Assembly (NCBI RefSeq): GCF_001078595.1
Contig: NZ_LFTY01000002.1
Location: forward strand, 2,661,773-2,725,772
DNA length: 64,000 nucleotides
DNA from: Candidatus Rhodobacter oscarellae
GTDB lineage: Bacteria > Pseudomonadota > Alphaproteobacteria > Rhodobacterales > Rhodobacteraceae
Reading direction: 5' to 3'
Position numbers and translations under genes: made by a program
Part shown: positions 9,797 to 18,001 of the stretch, piece by piece
Numbering within the stretch: position 1 is the stretch's first letter
How the letters are laid out: each line of letters begins with the position of its first letter
The notes under the pieces: model-generated
The model's input: only the letters and a program-made list of their open reading frames with translations
Databases searched by the model: none
Told to the model about the DNA's origin: nothing

Positions 9797-9846
9797 GTCA
9801 AAAACGTCCGTTTTTGGCAGAGGGGTTGTGGCCGGACGTTTTTGAC
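9797..9846. promoter_or_regulatory. 13-bp perfect inverted repeat upstream of small secreted-protein gene
   Basis: GTCAAAAACGTCC (9797-9809) and GGACGTTTTTGAC (9834-9846) are perfect inverse complements 24 bp apart. The right arm ends 87 bp before the start at 9934. It could be an operator, an RNA hairpin in the leader or a mobile-element end; the sequence does not decide. GGGGTTGTGGCC occurs inside the loop and again ~70 bp upstream. The rest of 9626-9933 shows no gene. Confidence 0.45.
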
Positions 9847-10389
9847 CTGAACGCAGACCTGTTTGGGCGTTTGACGTCGTACATTGAAATCCGCAACGAA
9901 GATGCTCATGTCAAGTCTACCAAGGAGGAAAGAATGTTCCGATCACTCGCGATCTTGCTATGTGGATTAATGCTGCCTGCGACATCGTACGCATGTACGA
10001 GTGGGACTGAGAGCAAGACTGCAGTGGCGCGGCCAAACCTAGCGGGAGAATACTTTGGAGATGATTTGGTCGTTCAATTCGGATCGGCTGTATCAAATAT
10101 TGCGGAAGCGGCGACAGGAACCGCTTTCAGATTTGAGGCTTGGAATGCGGATAATACGGTCGTCGCAACCAGTCTGATCGCTCCAAACTTTGGCGAAGCC
10201 ATTTCTATTGTCCGAACTGATACTTGCAAGTACCGAATCGTCCTCGACGAAGGCTGGGGATTCCGCAAAACACTAACGGTGACCCGCTCACCAGACTAAG
10301 CCTTAATTTGTCGGACAGCTTAGTATCAGGGAAAATCTGCCAAAACTCATACGATTCTGTCACCGGCGAAAACCACCGTTTTTGGCAGG
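9808..10389. repeat. 13-bp direct repeats flanking one small gene
   Basis: CCGTTTTTGGCAG occurs at 9808-9820 and again at 10377-10389, bracketing the single gene at 9934-10299. An inverted match, CTGCCAAAA, lies near 10338. This may mark the edges of an inserted segment, but the repeats are short and no recombinase gene is nearby. Confidence 0.4.
9934..10299 (+). CDS. Small secreted protein of unknown function
   Basis: A 121-aa protein with a clear export signal (MFRSLAILLCGLMLPATSYAC; charged start, hydrophobic core). The cysteine after SYA is not preceded by a typical lipobox, so signal peptidase I cleavage is more likely than lipidation. The mature part is short and beta-rich and belongs to no family I recognise. 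The start at 9934 is fixed by AAGGAGGAA 3 to 11 nt upstream. Longer in-frame readings toward 9751 have no ribosome binding site and pass through the inverted repeat. Base composition is AT-richer than cpdB, in keeping with an accessory gene. Confidence 0.6.
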   Translation: MFRSLAILLCGLMLPATSYACTSGTESKTAVARPNLAGEYFGDDLVVQFGSAVSNIAEAATGTAFRFEAWNADNTVVATSLIAPNFGEAISIVRTDTCKYRIVLDEGWGFRKTLTVTRSPD

Positions 10390-10440
10390 GACGTTTCATC
10401 CAAAGCCGTCATTGGCGCACCCGCAGCGAAATGGTGCTTT

Positions 10441-10753
10441 GTCCGCAAGATTAACATTCAGTCACCCCACCGTGCGCCCTGTTAATCCCACAATTGCCCG
10501 ACACCGTGCCCGACAAAAGTCCGACGTTTTGCCGACACATGGCCGACGCAGGTTTTCTCAACGAAATAAGGCATTAACCCCCGATTCGGGGGCTGCCCAA
10601 CGGAATCGCCGCACGCGGCGTTAACACGCTGTTATGACCGCGCGGAGGGCTTGGCCCGGTTCCGCCTGCAGCTCTGATGCACCAAGGCCGCCGGGGCGGG
10701 CGCTTCCCGCCCTGGCCAGGCTTCCATCTTAAAATCAAGGTCGGCTCCGAGCC
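10441..10753 (+). repeat. Family 1 dispersed repeat, copy A
   Basis: Starts GTCCGCAAGATTAACATTCA and runs ~313 bp. The first ~200 bp carry four CCGAC motifs, including CCGACGTTTTGCCGACAC, then AATAAGGCATTAAC and CGATTCG. From about 10638 the sequence matches the end of cpdB: 14 codons reading DRAEGLARFRLQL plus stop (cpdB has DGAEGFARFRLQL), then a GC-rich hairpin and TCAAGGTCGGCTCCGAGCC. Near-identical copies lie at 12461 and 13760. No gene is evident in 10300-10870 outside it. Confidence 0.85.
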
Positions 10754-10870
10754 AATTGCGTTGAACGTCGCAGTTTTCAAGAGTCTTTGCATTGCCTGGA
10801 GCTGGAAAAATACTTGAGATGTAGATAGGAAGAGTGCGACTTCGACTAGGCAACCCCAAACTGGAAGAAT

Positions 10871-11530
10871 ATGATATATCTCATTATTCCAATCGTGATA
10901 TTCTGCATTTTGAGCGGCTTGGCTATTGCTTCTTTTAAGCTTGCATCAGCCCATTTGAATGAAGATGAAAACTCGGAGCCAGCGCAACGTGGCTGTCTTT
11001 GGGAGCTATCAATTCTGCTGCTTTTCCCGGTACCAGTGATCTTCGCATTTTACCAATTCGGATTTCTGGCGGCGGTGACGGTTGCCCTAGCTTTGTGGTT
11101 GATCCGCCGTTGCGTCGAATTTTTCAAAGGCAGAACCTGGTCGGGCGAAGTTTTACGACTTCTCTTGTTGCCACTTGGCGCATCCCTGACCTTATCCACT
11201 GGAAATTTCTTGTATTTTCAACTTCTTCCGAGCGCATGGTGTGTGCTGAATGTTTTAGAACAACTCTACGGGCTTCTCCAAAAAGGAACCCATCTGTTTC
11301 ATGGTGACAATGGCGAGACGCTCTTTTCTGAAGATGAAACTAGGTTGGCGCGCTGGGGTATAATCAGCGCTAGTCTGGCCGGGTTGCTGATCAGCGAATA
11401 CGCTCGACACAAATTATCGCTGTCCAGCTGGGTCTGGTATTATGGATACCTAAGACTTGAGTTCTTGCCGATCATGATGGCATCAATCACCCCCGCAATG
11501 ATCAAGCTGATGAGAAGGTCAGAAAGTTAA
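10871..11530 (+). CDS. Integral membrane protein, possibly YciB/IspZ-like
   Basis: A 219-aa membrane protein. Hydrophobic segments lie near residues 3-25, 47-62, 65-80, 92-112, 115-130, 160-178 and 195-212. The order resembles YciB/IspZ (septation protein A), an inner-membrane protein linked to envelope integrity: a FPVxxxFxxYxFG start, a central 'L-G-A-x-L-T-L' segment, a K before the following loop and an 'ETRLARWG' stretch. Similarity is by pattern only, and an extra N-terminal helix is unusual. The gene is distinctly AT-richer than its surroundings and lies between family 1 copies A and B, suggesting acquired DNA. Confidence 0.5.
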   Translation: MIYLIIPIVIFCILSGLAIASFKLASAHLNEDENSEPAQRGCLWELSILLLFPVPVIFAFYQFGFLAAVTVALALWLIRRCVEFFKGRTWSGEVLRLLLLPLGASLTLSTGNFLYFQLLPSAWCVLNVLEQLYGLLQKGTHLFHGDNGETLFSEDETRLARWGIISASLAGLLISEYARHKLSLSSWVWYYGYLRLEFLPIMMASITPAMIKLMRRSES

Positions 11531-11874
11531 TCATGCAATATTTGCGCTTGGGATGTGAAGCTGATCGCTGTTTGGGTTCCATACATCTAGTGCATCTGCC
11601 TTTCGCTTTCCATTGCGGGCATTGACCAAACACGTGCGAGTAACATCAAGATCCCGCTAGGCGGTCTCCCCATTCGGCAAGCGCAGGGTCCCACTCCATC
11701 CAATCAAGAGCAATGACAACAGGGGGGGGAAGTAGCGCCACCTATTTTATAGGCGCTTCCACGACCACAGGCGCCACGCGGGAAGAAGTATTTGCTAAAC
11801 CCGAAGATTCACTTGACTTTGTCGTTCAACGATTGGCCACATGGGGAAATCCAGCTTATTTGAGAGTCAAGCTT
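11531..11874. other. Gene-free spacer
   Basis: About 340 bases with no supported gene. A run of eight G (near 11721) and a TTGACT-like box (near 11814) are present, but no convincing -10 partner was seen. Confidence 0.35.
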
Positions 11875-12294
11875 ATGAAGAAACGTTACATCACGGGGTC
11901 TTTTTTCATTGCCGGGGCGGTTTCCCTTCTGGCGGTAGGGGCGGCATCGGCGGATGTCTATAAATGCCAGGTCGAGGCGAGATACACGAAGGGCTGGTTC
12001 CTCCCGGCCTATGTTTTTTCCCACACGCGGGGTGAGAAGCAGGTCATGGTGGAAAGCTACGGATCGAGCGGAGAACGTTTTGGCAGTTTCCCGGCTAGGG
12101 TTTTGAGCGAAAAGGGCAGCAAGCTGCGCGGCAGGTTCGACTGGGACGGAGCGCGCACGACAACGGGCGCGAAGATCAACGTCCGCTATACGGCGACACT
12201 GGATCGCGAGACGCTCTCGCTGAAAATGCGCGCTTCCGTCGGTCGTCATGGCCAGTCAGAGCATGCGCGGGGAGCGTGTGTCCGCGTAAAATGA
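11875..12294 (+). CDS. Small secreted protein of unknown function
   Basis: A 139-aa protein beginning MKKRYITGSFFIAGAVS, a typical Sec signal peptide with likely cleavage after ASA near residue 25, giving a ~114-aa periplasmic or secreted product. The mature part has two cysteines far apart (one near its N-terminus, one four residues before the end) that could form a disulfide. No known family is recognised. A longer in-frame reading from 11713 exists but lacks a ribosome binding site; the signal peptide supports the start at 11875. No partner gene is obvious. Confidence 0.6.
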   Translation: MKKRYITGSFFIAGAVSLLAVGAASADVYKCQVEARYTKGWFLPAYVFSHTRGEKQVMVESYGSSGERFGSFPARVLSEKGSKLRGRFDWDGARTTTGAKINVRYTATLDRETLSLKMRASVGRHGQSEHARGACVRVK

Positions 12295-12460
12295 TCCGGG
12301 ACCGCGCAGAAATGAGTTGATTTGCCCAACCTGCCGGATACCAGCGCGGTTTTTCATTCAAACCAAACTCGATCACTCAAACGCGCGCTCAAGAGCAACC
12401 AGACGAAAAACCATCGCTTTCACTTCGTAGTCGCTCCAGTATGGTTTTTATGTCGGGTTC

Positions 12461-12778
12461 GTCCGCAAGATTAACATTCAATCACCCCACCGTACGCCCT
12501 GTAAACCCCGCAACAGCCCGACACCGTGCCCGACAAAAGTCCGACGTTTTGCCGACACATGGCCGACGCCGGTTTTCTCTACGAAATAAGGCGTTAACCC
12601 CCGATTCGGGCGGCCTGCCCAACGGACCTGCCGCACGCGGCGTTAACACGCTGTTATGACCGCGCGGATGGCCTCGCGCGGTTCCGCCTGCAGCTCTGAT
12701 GCGATGACTTACCGGGGCGGGCGCTGGAACTCGCCCCGGCCAGGCTCCGATAAAAAGACCAAGCTCGGCTCAGAGCCC
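12461..12778 (+). repeat. Family 1 dispersed repeat, copy B
   Basis: A ~318-bp copy of the repeat at 10441, nearly identical over its first ~200 bp (same CCGAC cluster, AATAAGGCGTTAAC and CGATTCG). It then has cpdB-like terminal codons (DRADGLARFRLQL, stop) and a hairpin CCGGGGCG / CGCCCCGG. It fills most of the space between two convergent genes; the rest of 12295-12835 shows no gene. Confidence 0.85.
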
Positions 12779-12835
12779 AGAGCAGAAAAAGGCGCGCGAA
12801 TTCACGCAGCAGGTTTGTAATTCGCAGAGCGTGCT

Positions 12836-13648
12836 TTACTCCCTGAACGGAACGCCCCCTGTGCTTTCCAGGCGCAGGTCATTGGGCGCGGCCCAGGTCT
12901 CGGGATCACAGATCAAACGCGCCAACGCATCCGCGCCGGCCTCCAGCAATTTTTCACCCTTGTCCGCGTTTGACCGCGCGGGGTTCCCCGCCAGACCATT
13001 TTCGGTCACATGCGCGAAGGGCCTCCAGCGATACGATTTTTCTCCAGCTTGCAGGAACTTTTTGGCGCCCATGGGGCTGGCCAGCCCAGCAAGATCGCTG
13101 TCGTCGACCAGTTCTGGTTCGCACACCATCATCATCGAGGTTTCCGCCTCGCCTGCGTGCATTATACCCGGTTGGTCCTCGAGATGTCGGGACAGCTCCT
13201 CGCCGGCCTCGGTGGCATAGGCGGTCGCGACCAGCGTGGCCTCCGAAGTAGGGGACAGTTCGTCCAAGATCTGCTGCATCGCGATGGTGTTTCCACCGTG
13301 GGAATTCGCAATCAGAATATCGCGAAACCCGTGGCGGGTGATGGAGGCGATCAAATCCCGCACAACCCGCCGGAACGTGTCATGACTGAGAATCAATGTG
13401 CCGCCAAACGGCATGTGATGTTCGGACAGGCCTGACCAGACCACCGGCGTCACCACAACGGGCCGGGTTCCATACGCCTTGCGCGCCGCGCGATGTGCCA
13501 CTTCCTGACCAAGACGCGTGTCGGTCATCACAGGCAAATGCGGCCCGTGCTGCTCGATCGATGCAATGGGCAAAATCACAACCGCGTTCTCATTTGCCAG
13601 CGCGCGCAGTTCATGTGCTTTCAGCCGCGCCCAGTCCACTTCAATCAT
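12836..13648 (-). CDS. Creatininase family amidohydrolase
   Basis: A 270-aa metal-dependent hydrolase of the creatininase / creatinine amidohydrolase family, which includes enzymes that open cyclic or formamide C-N bonds. Expected metal ligands are present: E32 and H34 in IEQHGPHLPV, D43 in MTDTRL, H117 in NSHGGN, and E167 in HAGEAETS. Length is normal for the family. Family 1 repeats lie on both sides (copy B downstream, copy C upstream), so it is isolated from any operon. The substrate is unknown; creatinine itself is only one possibility in this broad family. Confidence 0.85.
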   Translation of the reverse strand: MIEVDWARLKAHELRALANENAVVILPIASIEQHGPHLPVMTDTRLGQEVAHRAARKAYGTRPVVVTPVVWSGLSEHHMPFGGTLILSHDTFRRVVRDLIASITRHGFRDILIANSHGGNTIAMQQILDELSPTSEATLVATAYATEAGEELSRHLEDQPGIMHAGEAETSMMMVCEPELVDDSDLAGLASPMGAKKFLQAGEKSYRWRPFAHVTENGLAGNPARSNADKGEKLLEAGADALARLICDPETWAAPNDLRLESTGGVPFRE

Positions 13649-13759
13649 TTGGCCGTCTCCTGTTCTTCAAATGCTGTGACCCGTTTTACAGGTCGACGGA
13701 TCACGATCACCGCGAATGGCACCAAAGGTCAATGTCACTTGGGTGCTCATATCGGCTAA

Positions 13760-14055
13760 GTCCGCGAGATTAAGTTTCAAGAAACTCTCCGTGCGCCCTG
13801 TTAAACCCGCAGTTTTCCGACACCGTGCCCGACAGAAGTCCGACGTTTTGCCGACACATGGCCGACGCGGATTTTCTCAACGAAATAAGGCGTTAACCCC
13901 CAGTTCGGGCGGCCTGCCCAACGGACGCGCCGCGCGCGGCGTTTACACGTTGTTATGATGGCGCGGAGGGCCTCGCGCGGTGCCGCTTGCGGCTCTGGTC
14001 CATCGGGCCGCTTGGGCGGGCTCATATCAGGAGATCGAGGTCGCCTCGGAGCCCC
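13760..14055 (+). repeat. Family 1 dispersed repeat, copy C
   Basis: A more diverged copy, starting GTCCGCGAGATTAAG. The CCGAC cluster and the AATAAGGCGTTAAC core are intact, followed by CAGTTCG instead of CGATTCG. The cpdB-like tail reads DGAEGLARCRLRL and has lost the stop codon (TGG for TGA). It lies upstream of the creatininase gene, which runs the other way. Confidence 0.85.
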
Positions 14056-14247
14056 AGGACTGACCCGCCCCCGCGGCCTTGGCGGGTTTGGCTGCCGTCG
14101 TCCACCACAGATCATGCGACGCTTTGTTGGGGGTCCGTCGAACCTGTCTGACGATTGAGGTTTCTCAATCGGACCGAAGGCTTCATGACCCCGGAGAGGA
14201 CCACACCGCTGCGCGCATGTCCGCGTCACATGATCGATACCGCGGTC

Positions 14248-14420
14248 TCAACTGGCGCGCCTCACGCCGCGATTGTGTCGCCGCGGTTCGTTGTGCTTGG
14301 CCAGGCACGCGTCCAGATCGGCTTGCAACTCCTCGACCGGGCGATGGGGGCTGGTCGAAACTGGCCGGGTCGCAGGTCGCATCCCATTGCGGCATAACAC
14401 TTGAGAAACAGGGCGTAGTA
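14248..14420 (-). pseudogene. Relic of an IS3/IS481-type transposase C-terminus
   Basis: On the minus strand about 30 codons read PVEELQADLDACLAKHNE followed by PRRHN, closely resembling the EELQADLDAWLxxYNxxRPH stretch near the C-terminus of rve-type (DDE) transposases of IS3/IS481 elements. The frame is not open for a full transposase on either side and no element ends are visible. Between this relic and the gene at 14573 is a T-rich tract (near 14471) and no other gene. Confidence 0.5.
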
Positions 14421-14572
14421 GACCGTTGGAAAAAAATGGGTTAAAAATCCAGCGGAGGCCCGACTGGCATTTTTTTTTTTGTGTTCCGCCCTGGGCCCCA
14501 AACAACAAGTAACTGGATTGAAGGCATCAATCCTTCTGAGGGTAACGAGAAGATATCTAGGAGCAATCTTTA

Positions 14573-15757
14573 ATGACCAAATTGATGTATAGGAATTTCG
14601 CGGGCCTTGCCGCGGCCATAACCGTTTTCTCGACGCCATTCGCGCAGGCGGATCAAGTAATCTTGGATGATCTGATTGTCGACGGCTCGCTCTGCGTCGG
14701 CTTTGACTGTACGAACGGTGAGAGCTTTGGCTTTGACACGATCCGGCTGAAGGAAAACAACCTGCGGATCAAGTTCCAGGACACTTCGAACTCGGCAAGC
14801 TTCCCCACCACTGACTGGCAGATCACCGCCAATGACAGCTCTAATGGCGGGCAGAACAAATTCTCGATCGATAATATCGACGGCGGCCGCACGCCCTTCA
14901 CCATCTTGGCAGGCGCGCCCAGCCATTCGCTTTACGTGGATAACAGCGGCGACATCGGACTGGGCACCTCCAACCCCTTGGTGAACGTGCATGTTACGGA
15001 TGGCAACACGCCCACCCTTCGACTAGAGCAGAACGGTTCCCAGGGCTTTACCCCGCAGACCTGGGACGTGGCGGGCAACGAGACGAACTTTTTCATCCGT
15101 GATGCGACGAACGGCTCTGCGCTTCCGTTCCGCATCAGGCGCACTGCGCCCAACAATGCGCTCTATGTCGACACTACGGGTAATATCGGGATGGGTACCA
15201 ACGACCCTACAGCAGCGCTTGAGATCAACGACAGTTCGGCCGAAGCGCTTAAGATTTCCGGCAACGGCCTCAAACTTGTCCGCTTCTCCAGCAGCGACGG
15301 CAATGCGGTTCAGATTCGCCTGCAATCAGACAGCGCCGACAACCGCCGGATCCTCGCCACTGACAGCGACGGCACCACCCAGCGCAGCCAGATTTCGCTG
15401 AACAACACCGCGATCTTGTTGGCCGGTCCAACCGTGTCGGGCGGCGACCGTTGGGCGGAGGTCAGCGCCACCGGGATCGAGCTGCCCGCGGGCGCGGCGT
15501 TTTCGGTCAACGGCACCGACCTCAACGTACCGGATTACGTCTTCGCGCCGGATTACGAGCTGATGCCGCTGGCAGAGGTCGGCGCCTTTATCGTTGAGAA
15601 CAACCACCTGCCAGAGGTTCCCTCGGCGGCGGAGATCAAAGAGGCCGGCCTCGACATGACAGAGATGCAGCTGACGCTGCTGAAGAAGGTGGAAGAGCTG
15701 ACGCTTTACACGCTAGAGCAGCAGAAGCTCATCGACCAGCTCTTGGCGGACAGATAA
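14573..15757 (+). CDS. Secreted tail-fibre/adhesin-like protein, first of a tandem pair
   Basis: A 394-aa protein with a Sec signal (hydrophobic to about residue 25, ending AQA). The middle carries LYVDxxGxIGxGTxxP motifs near residues 119 and 196, a pattern typical of beta-structured phage tail fibres and bacterial surface adhesins. The C-terminus (from about 322) reads PDYVFAPDYELMPLAEV ... NNHLPEVPSAAEI ... LLKKVEELTLYTLEQQK. That block recurs at the end of many secreted fibre-like proteins and ends in a likely coiled coil. AGGAGCAAT lies just upstream of the ATG. The paralogue at 16017 follows. No phage genes surround it, so a surface or extracellular role is more likely than a virion role. 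Confidence 0.7.
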   Translation: MTKLMYRNFAGLAAAITVFSTPFAQADQVILDDLIVDGSLCVGFDCTNGESFGFDTIRLKENNLRIKFQDTSNSASFPTTDWQITANDSSNGGQNKFSIDNIDGGRTPFTILAGAPSHSLYVDNSGDIGLGTSNPLVNVHVTDGNTPTLRLEQNGSQGFTPQTWDVAGNETNFFIRDATNGSALPFRIRRTAPNNALYVDTTGNIGMGTNDPTAALEINDSSAEALKISGNGLKLVRFSSSDGNAVQIRLQSDSADNRRILATDSDGTTQRSQISLNNTAILLAGPTVSGGDRWAEVSATGIELPAGAAFSVNGTDLNVPDYVFAPDYELMPLAEVGAFIVENNHLPEVPSAAEIKEAGLDMTEMQLTLLKKVEELTLYTLEQQKLIDQLLADR

Positions 15758-15778
15758 GTCCAACAGTACGGCAAAATG

Positions 15779-15802
15779 TCTGGAGCCGTTTAAGGCTCCA
15801 GA
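15779..15802 (+). terminator. Hairpin between the tandem fibre-like genes
   Basis: TCTGGAGCC pairs with GGCTCCAGA across a 6-nt loop. No strong T run follows, so termination may be partial. It lies 22 bp after the stop of the first gene, suggesting the two paralogues are not simply one operon. Confidence 0.5.
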
Positions 15803-16016
15803 TTGGCTTGGCGTTTCAATTGCCCAAAAGCCACGGAAAATCTTGTAAGCGTGAATAGCGCATTAGGTATGGAATGGCGGACTTTCGCCACCCTACAGGC
15901 TTACCTAACGTCAATTTATTTTACCCAATTGGTAGAATCAGGTATTCTGATTTTGGAATTTACTCGCCTAATGGGATTCTCCCGCTGGGTTCAATTTTAA
16001 TAAGGAGCAATAGATC

Positions 16017-17210
16017 ATGTCTCATCGCAATTTGATTTACACGACCTCGGCCGGTGCAATGATGTCGCTTATGGCGGCGATCCCAGCACATGCCGGTGGC
16101 CCGGTTTTCCTGTCGGATGTCGTGGTGGATGGCAGCCTTTGTGTGGGCGTCGACTGCCCCGCCGCGCCGGCCTTTGGCTCCGACACTCAGCGGTTCCAGG
16201 AAAACAACCTTCGCGTGCACTTCCAAGACACCTCTTCGTCGGCAAGCTTCCCCACCAATGACTGGCGCATCCAGATCAATGACAGCAGCAATGGCGGCGC
16301 GAACTACTTCGCCGTCCAGGATGTCGATGCGAACCGCTTCCCCTTCCGCATTGAGGCTGGCGCCCGCGCCAACGCGCTTTATGTCGAAGACGACGGCGAT
16401 GTGGGCATCGGCACCTCCAACCCCGTGGTGAACCTGCATGTTGCGGAAGGCAACACGCCCACCCTGCGGCTGGAGCAGGACGGTTCCCAGGGCTTTACCC
16501 CGCAGACCTGGGACCTGGCGGGTAACGAGTCGAATTTTTTCGTCCGAGACGTGACCAACGGCTCTGGACTGCCGTTCCGCATCGAGCCCGATGCGCTCTA
16601 TGTCGACAGTACGGCTAATATCGGGATGGGTACCAACAACCCTGCAGCAGCGCTTGAGATCAACAACAATTCGAGCGAAGCGCTTGAGATTTCCGGCAAC
16701 GGCCTCAAACTTGTCCGCTTTTCCAGCAATGACGGCAATGCGGTCCAGATTCGCATGCAATCAGACAGCACCGACAACCGCCGGATCCTCGCCACTGACA
16801 GCGACGGCACCACCCAGCGCAGCCAGATTTCGCTGAACAACAACGAGATCTTGTTGGCCGGTCCAACCGTGTCGGGCGGCGACCGTTGGGCGGAGGTCAG
16901 CGCCTCCGGGATCGAGCTGCCCGCGGGCGCGGCGTTTTCGGTCAACGGCACCAACCTCAACGTGCCGGATTACGTCTTCGCGCCGGATTACGAGCTGATG
17001 CCGCTTGCAGAGGTCGGCGCCTTCATCATCGCGAACAACCATCTGCCGAATGTGCCCTCGGCGACCGAGATCAACACCGGCTCGCTGAACATGACCGCGA
17101 TGCAGATGACGCTTCTGAAGAAGGTCGAAGAGCTGACGCTCTATACACTGGCGCAAGAAGCAAAGATCGAGGCGCTTGAAGGCCAAGTCGAGGCCCTGAC
17201 CATCGAGTGA
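16017..17210 (+). CDS. Secreted tail-fibre/adhesin-like protein, second of a tandem pair
   Basis: A 397-aa paralogue of the preceding protein, with a Sec signal (MSHRNLIYTTSAGAMMSLMA, cleavage near HAG), the same LYVDxxGxIGxGTxxP motifs and the same C-terminal HLPxVPSAxEI block and coiled coil. The two differ most in the signal, the first ~100 residues and the last ~40. In the central-to-C-terminal part (about 16680-17030 against 15240-15590) the DNA is almost identical, which fits recent duplication or gene conversion. AAGGAGCAATAG lies before the ATG. A terminator follows at 17251. Confidence 0.7.
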   Translation: MSHRNLIYTTSAGAMMSLMAAIPAHAGGPVFLSDVVVDGSLCVGVDCPAAPAFGSDTQRFQENNLRVHFQDTSSSASFPTNDWRIQINDSSNGGANYFAVQDVDANRFPFRIEAGARANALYVEDDGDVGIGTSNPVVNLHVAEGNTPTLRLEQDGSQGFTPQTWDLAGNESNFFVRDVTNGSGLPFRIEPDALYVDSTANIGMGTNNPAAALEINNNSSEALEISGNGLKLVRFSSNDGNAVQIRMQSDSTDNRRILATDSDGTTQRSQISLNNNEILLAGPTVSGGDRWAEVSASGIELPAGAAFSVNGTNLNVPDYVFAPDYELMPLAEVGAFIIANNHLPNVPSATEINTGSLNMTAMQMTLLKKVEELTLYTLAQEAKIEALEGQVEALTIE

Positions 17211-17250
17211 GGCATCCTTGCCTTAGTCTCCACAGAGACCTACGATACAG

Positions 17251-17275
17251 CAAGCCCCACACAATTTGGGGCTTG
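17251..17275 (+). terminator. Rho-independent terminator after the second fibre-like gene
   Basis: CAAGCCCC and GGGGCTTG form a perfect 8-bp stem with a 9-nt loop, followed by TTTGTC. The broken tylF-type gene begins only 20 bp later. Confidence 0.7.
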
Positions 17276-17294
17276 TTTGTCGCCGGGTGTGAGT

Positions 17295-17849
17295 ATGTAT
17301 CTCGATTTGCTGAAGCGGTGCCTCCTGAACGAGATGTATCTCGACGACGAACTGCGGCTGCTCTATCTGCGGGCCTGCTTGTCCGGCGAAGAAACCTTTG
17401 ACTTCGCCACGTATCACGACATCCGCGCCGCCCTGCCCGAGCAATTCGAGAAGCTCCGCGCGGCGCGCAGCATCGGCCAGTTCATGGACCGCAATATCCG
17501 CAATTCGGGCTTCAGTCATACGATGATCGGGCGCGCGCGCCTCAATGGGCTGCATGTCTGCCTCGACAAGATCATCGGCGACGGCATCCCCGGCGACCTG
17601 ATGGAGTGCGGGGTCTGGCGCGGGGGGGCCTGCATCTTCATGGCGGGATATCTGCGCGACCACGGGATTGGCGGGCGCAAGGTGATCCTGGCCGACAGCT
17701 TCGAAGGCCTACCCGTCAGCCAAAAAGAGCCAGACAAGGGGTTGCAACTCGACAAGTCCGCCTACCCCGAGCTGGCCGTCTCGCTGGACGAGGTGAAGGC
17801 TAACTTCGCCGCCTATGGCCTGCTCGAGGCGCATATCCACTTCCTGAAG
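17295..17849 (+). pseudogene. TylF-type O-methyltransferase, N-terminal part (split by IS)
   Basis: The first ~185 codons of a macrocin O-methyltransferase (TylF) family protein, a SAM-dependent enzyme acting on sugars or polyketide glycosides. GDLMECGVWRGGACIFMAGYL is the SAM-binding strand-loop-helix and ADSFEGLP the following acidic motif. The frame runs into the IS110 element after HIHFLK and stops at 17858. Joining 17849 directly to GGCTGG at 19476 restores HFLK-GWFKDTL, as expected for the family. The ATG at 17295 is used; no strong ribosome binding site is seen. Confidence 0.85.
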
Positions 17850-18001
17850 ATACCGTAATGGGCCTCGGCGCGAATCTCGGTCGTTACGCTTGAAGCGGTG
17901 TCGCAGAGAGGGTGTCGTTGCCCTTTGATACGCATGATGCGTGTCTACGAGGTCTTGCCAGATGGCGCGCCTCAATTCCAAAGAATAGAAAGGACAACGA
18001 C

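Noticed and set aside
9808-10389. Integron cassette with attC-like ends
   Set aside because: The flanking 13-mers are direct repeats without the paired R and L boxes of attC sites, and no integron integrase is present.
10441-14055. CRISPR array, suggested by repeated CCGAC blocks
   Set aside because: The motifs are irregularly spaced, too short and followed by long unique-like repeat sequence; there are no regular spacers and no cas genes.
14573-17210. Prophage, suggested by tail-fibre-like motifs
   Set aside because: Both proteins have Sec signals and no capsid, portal, terminase, tail or integrase genes are near.
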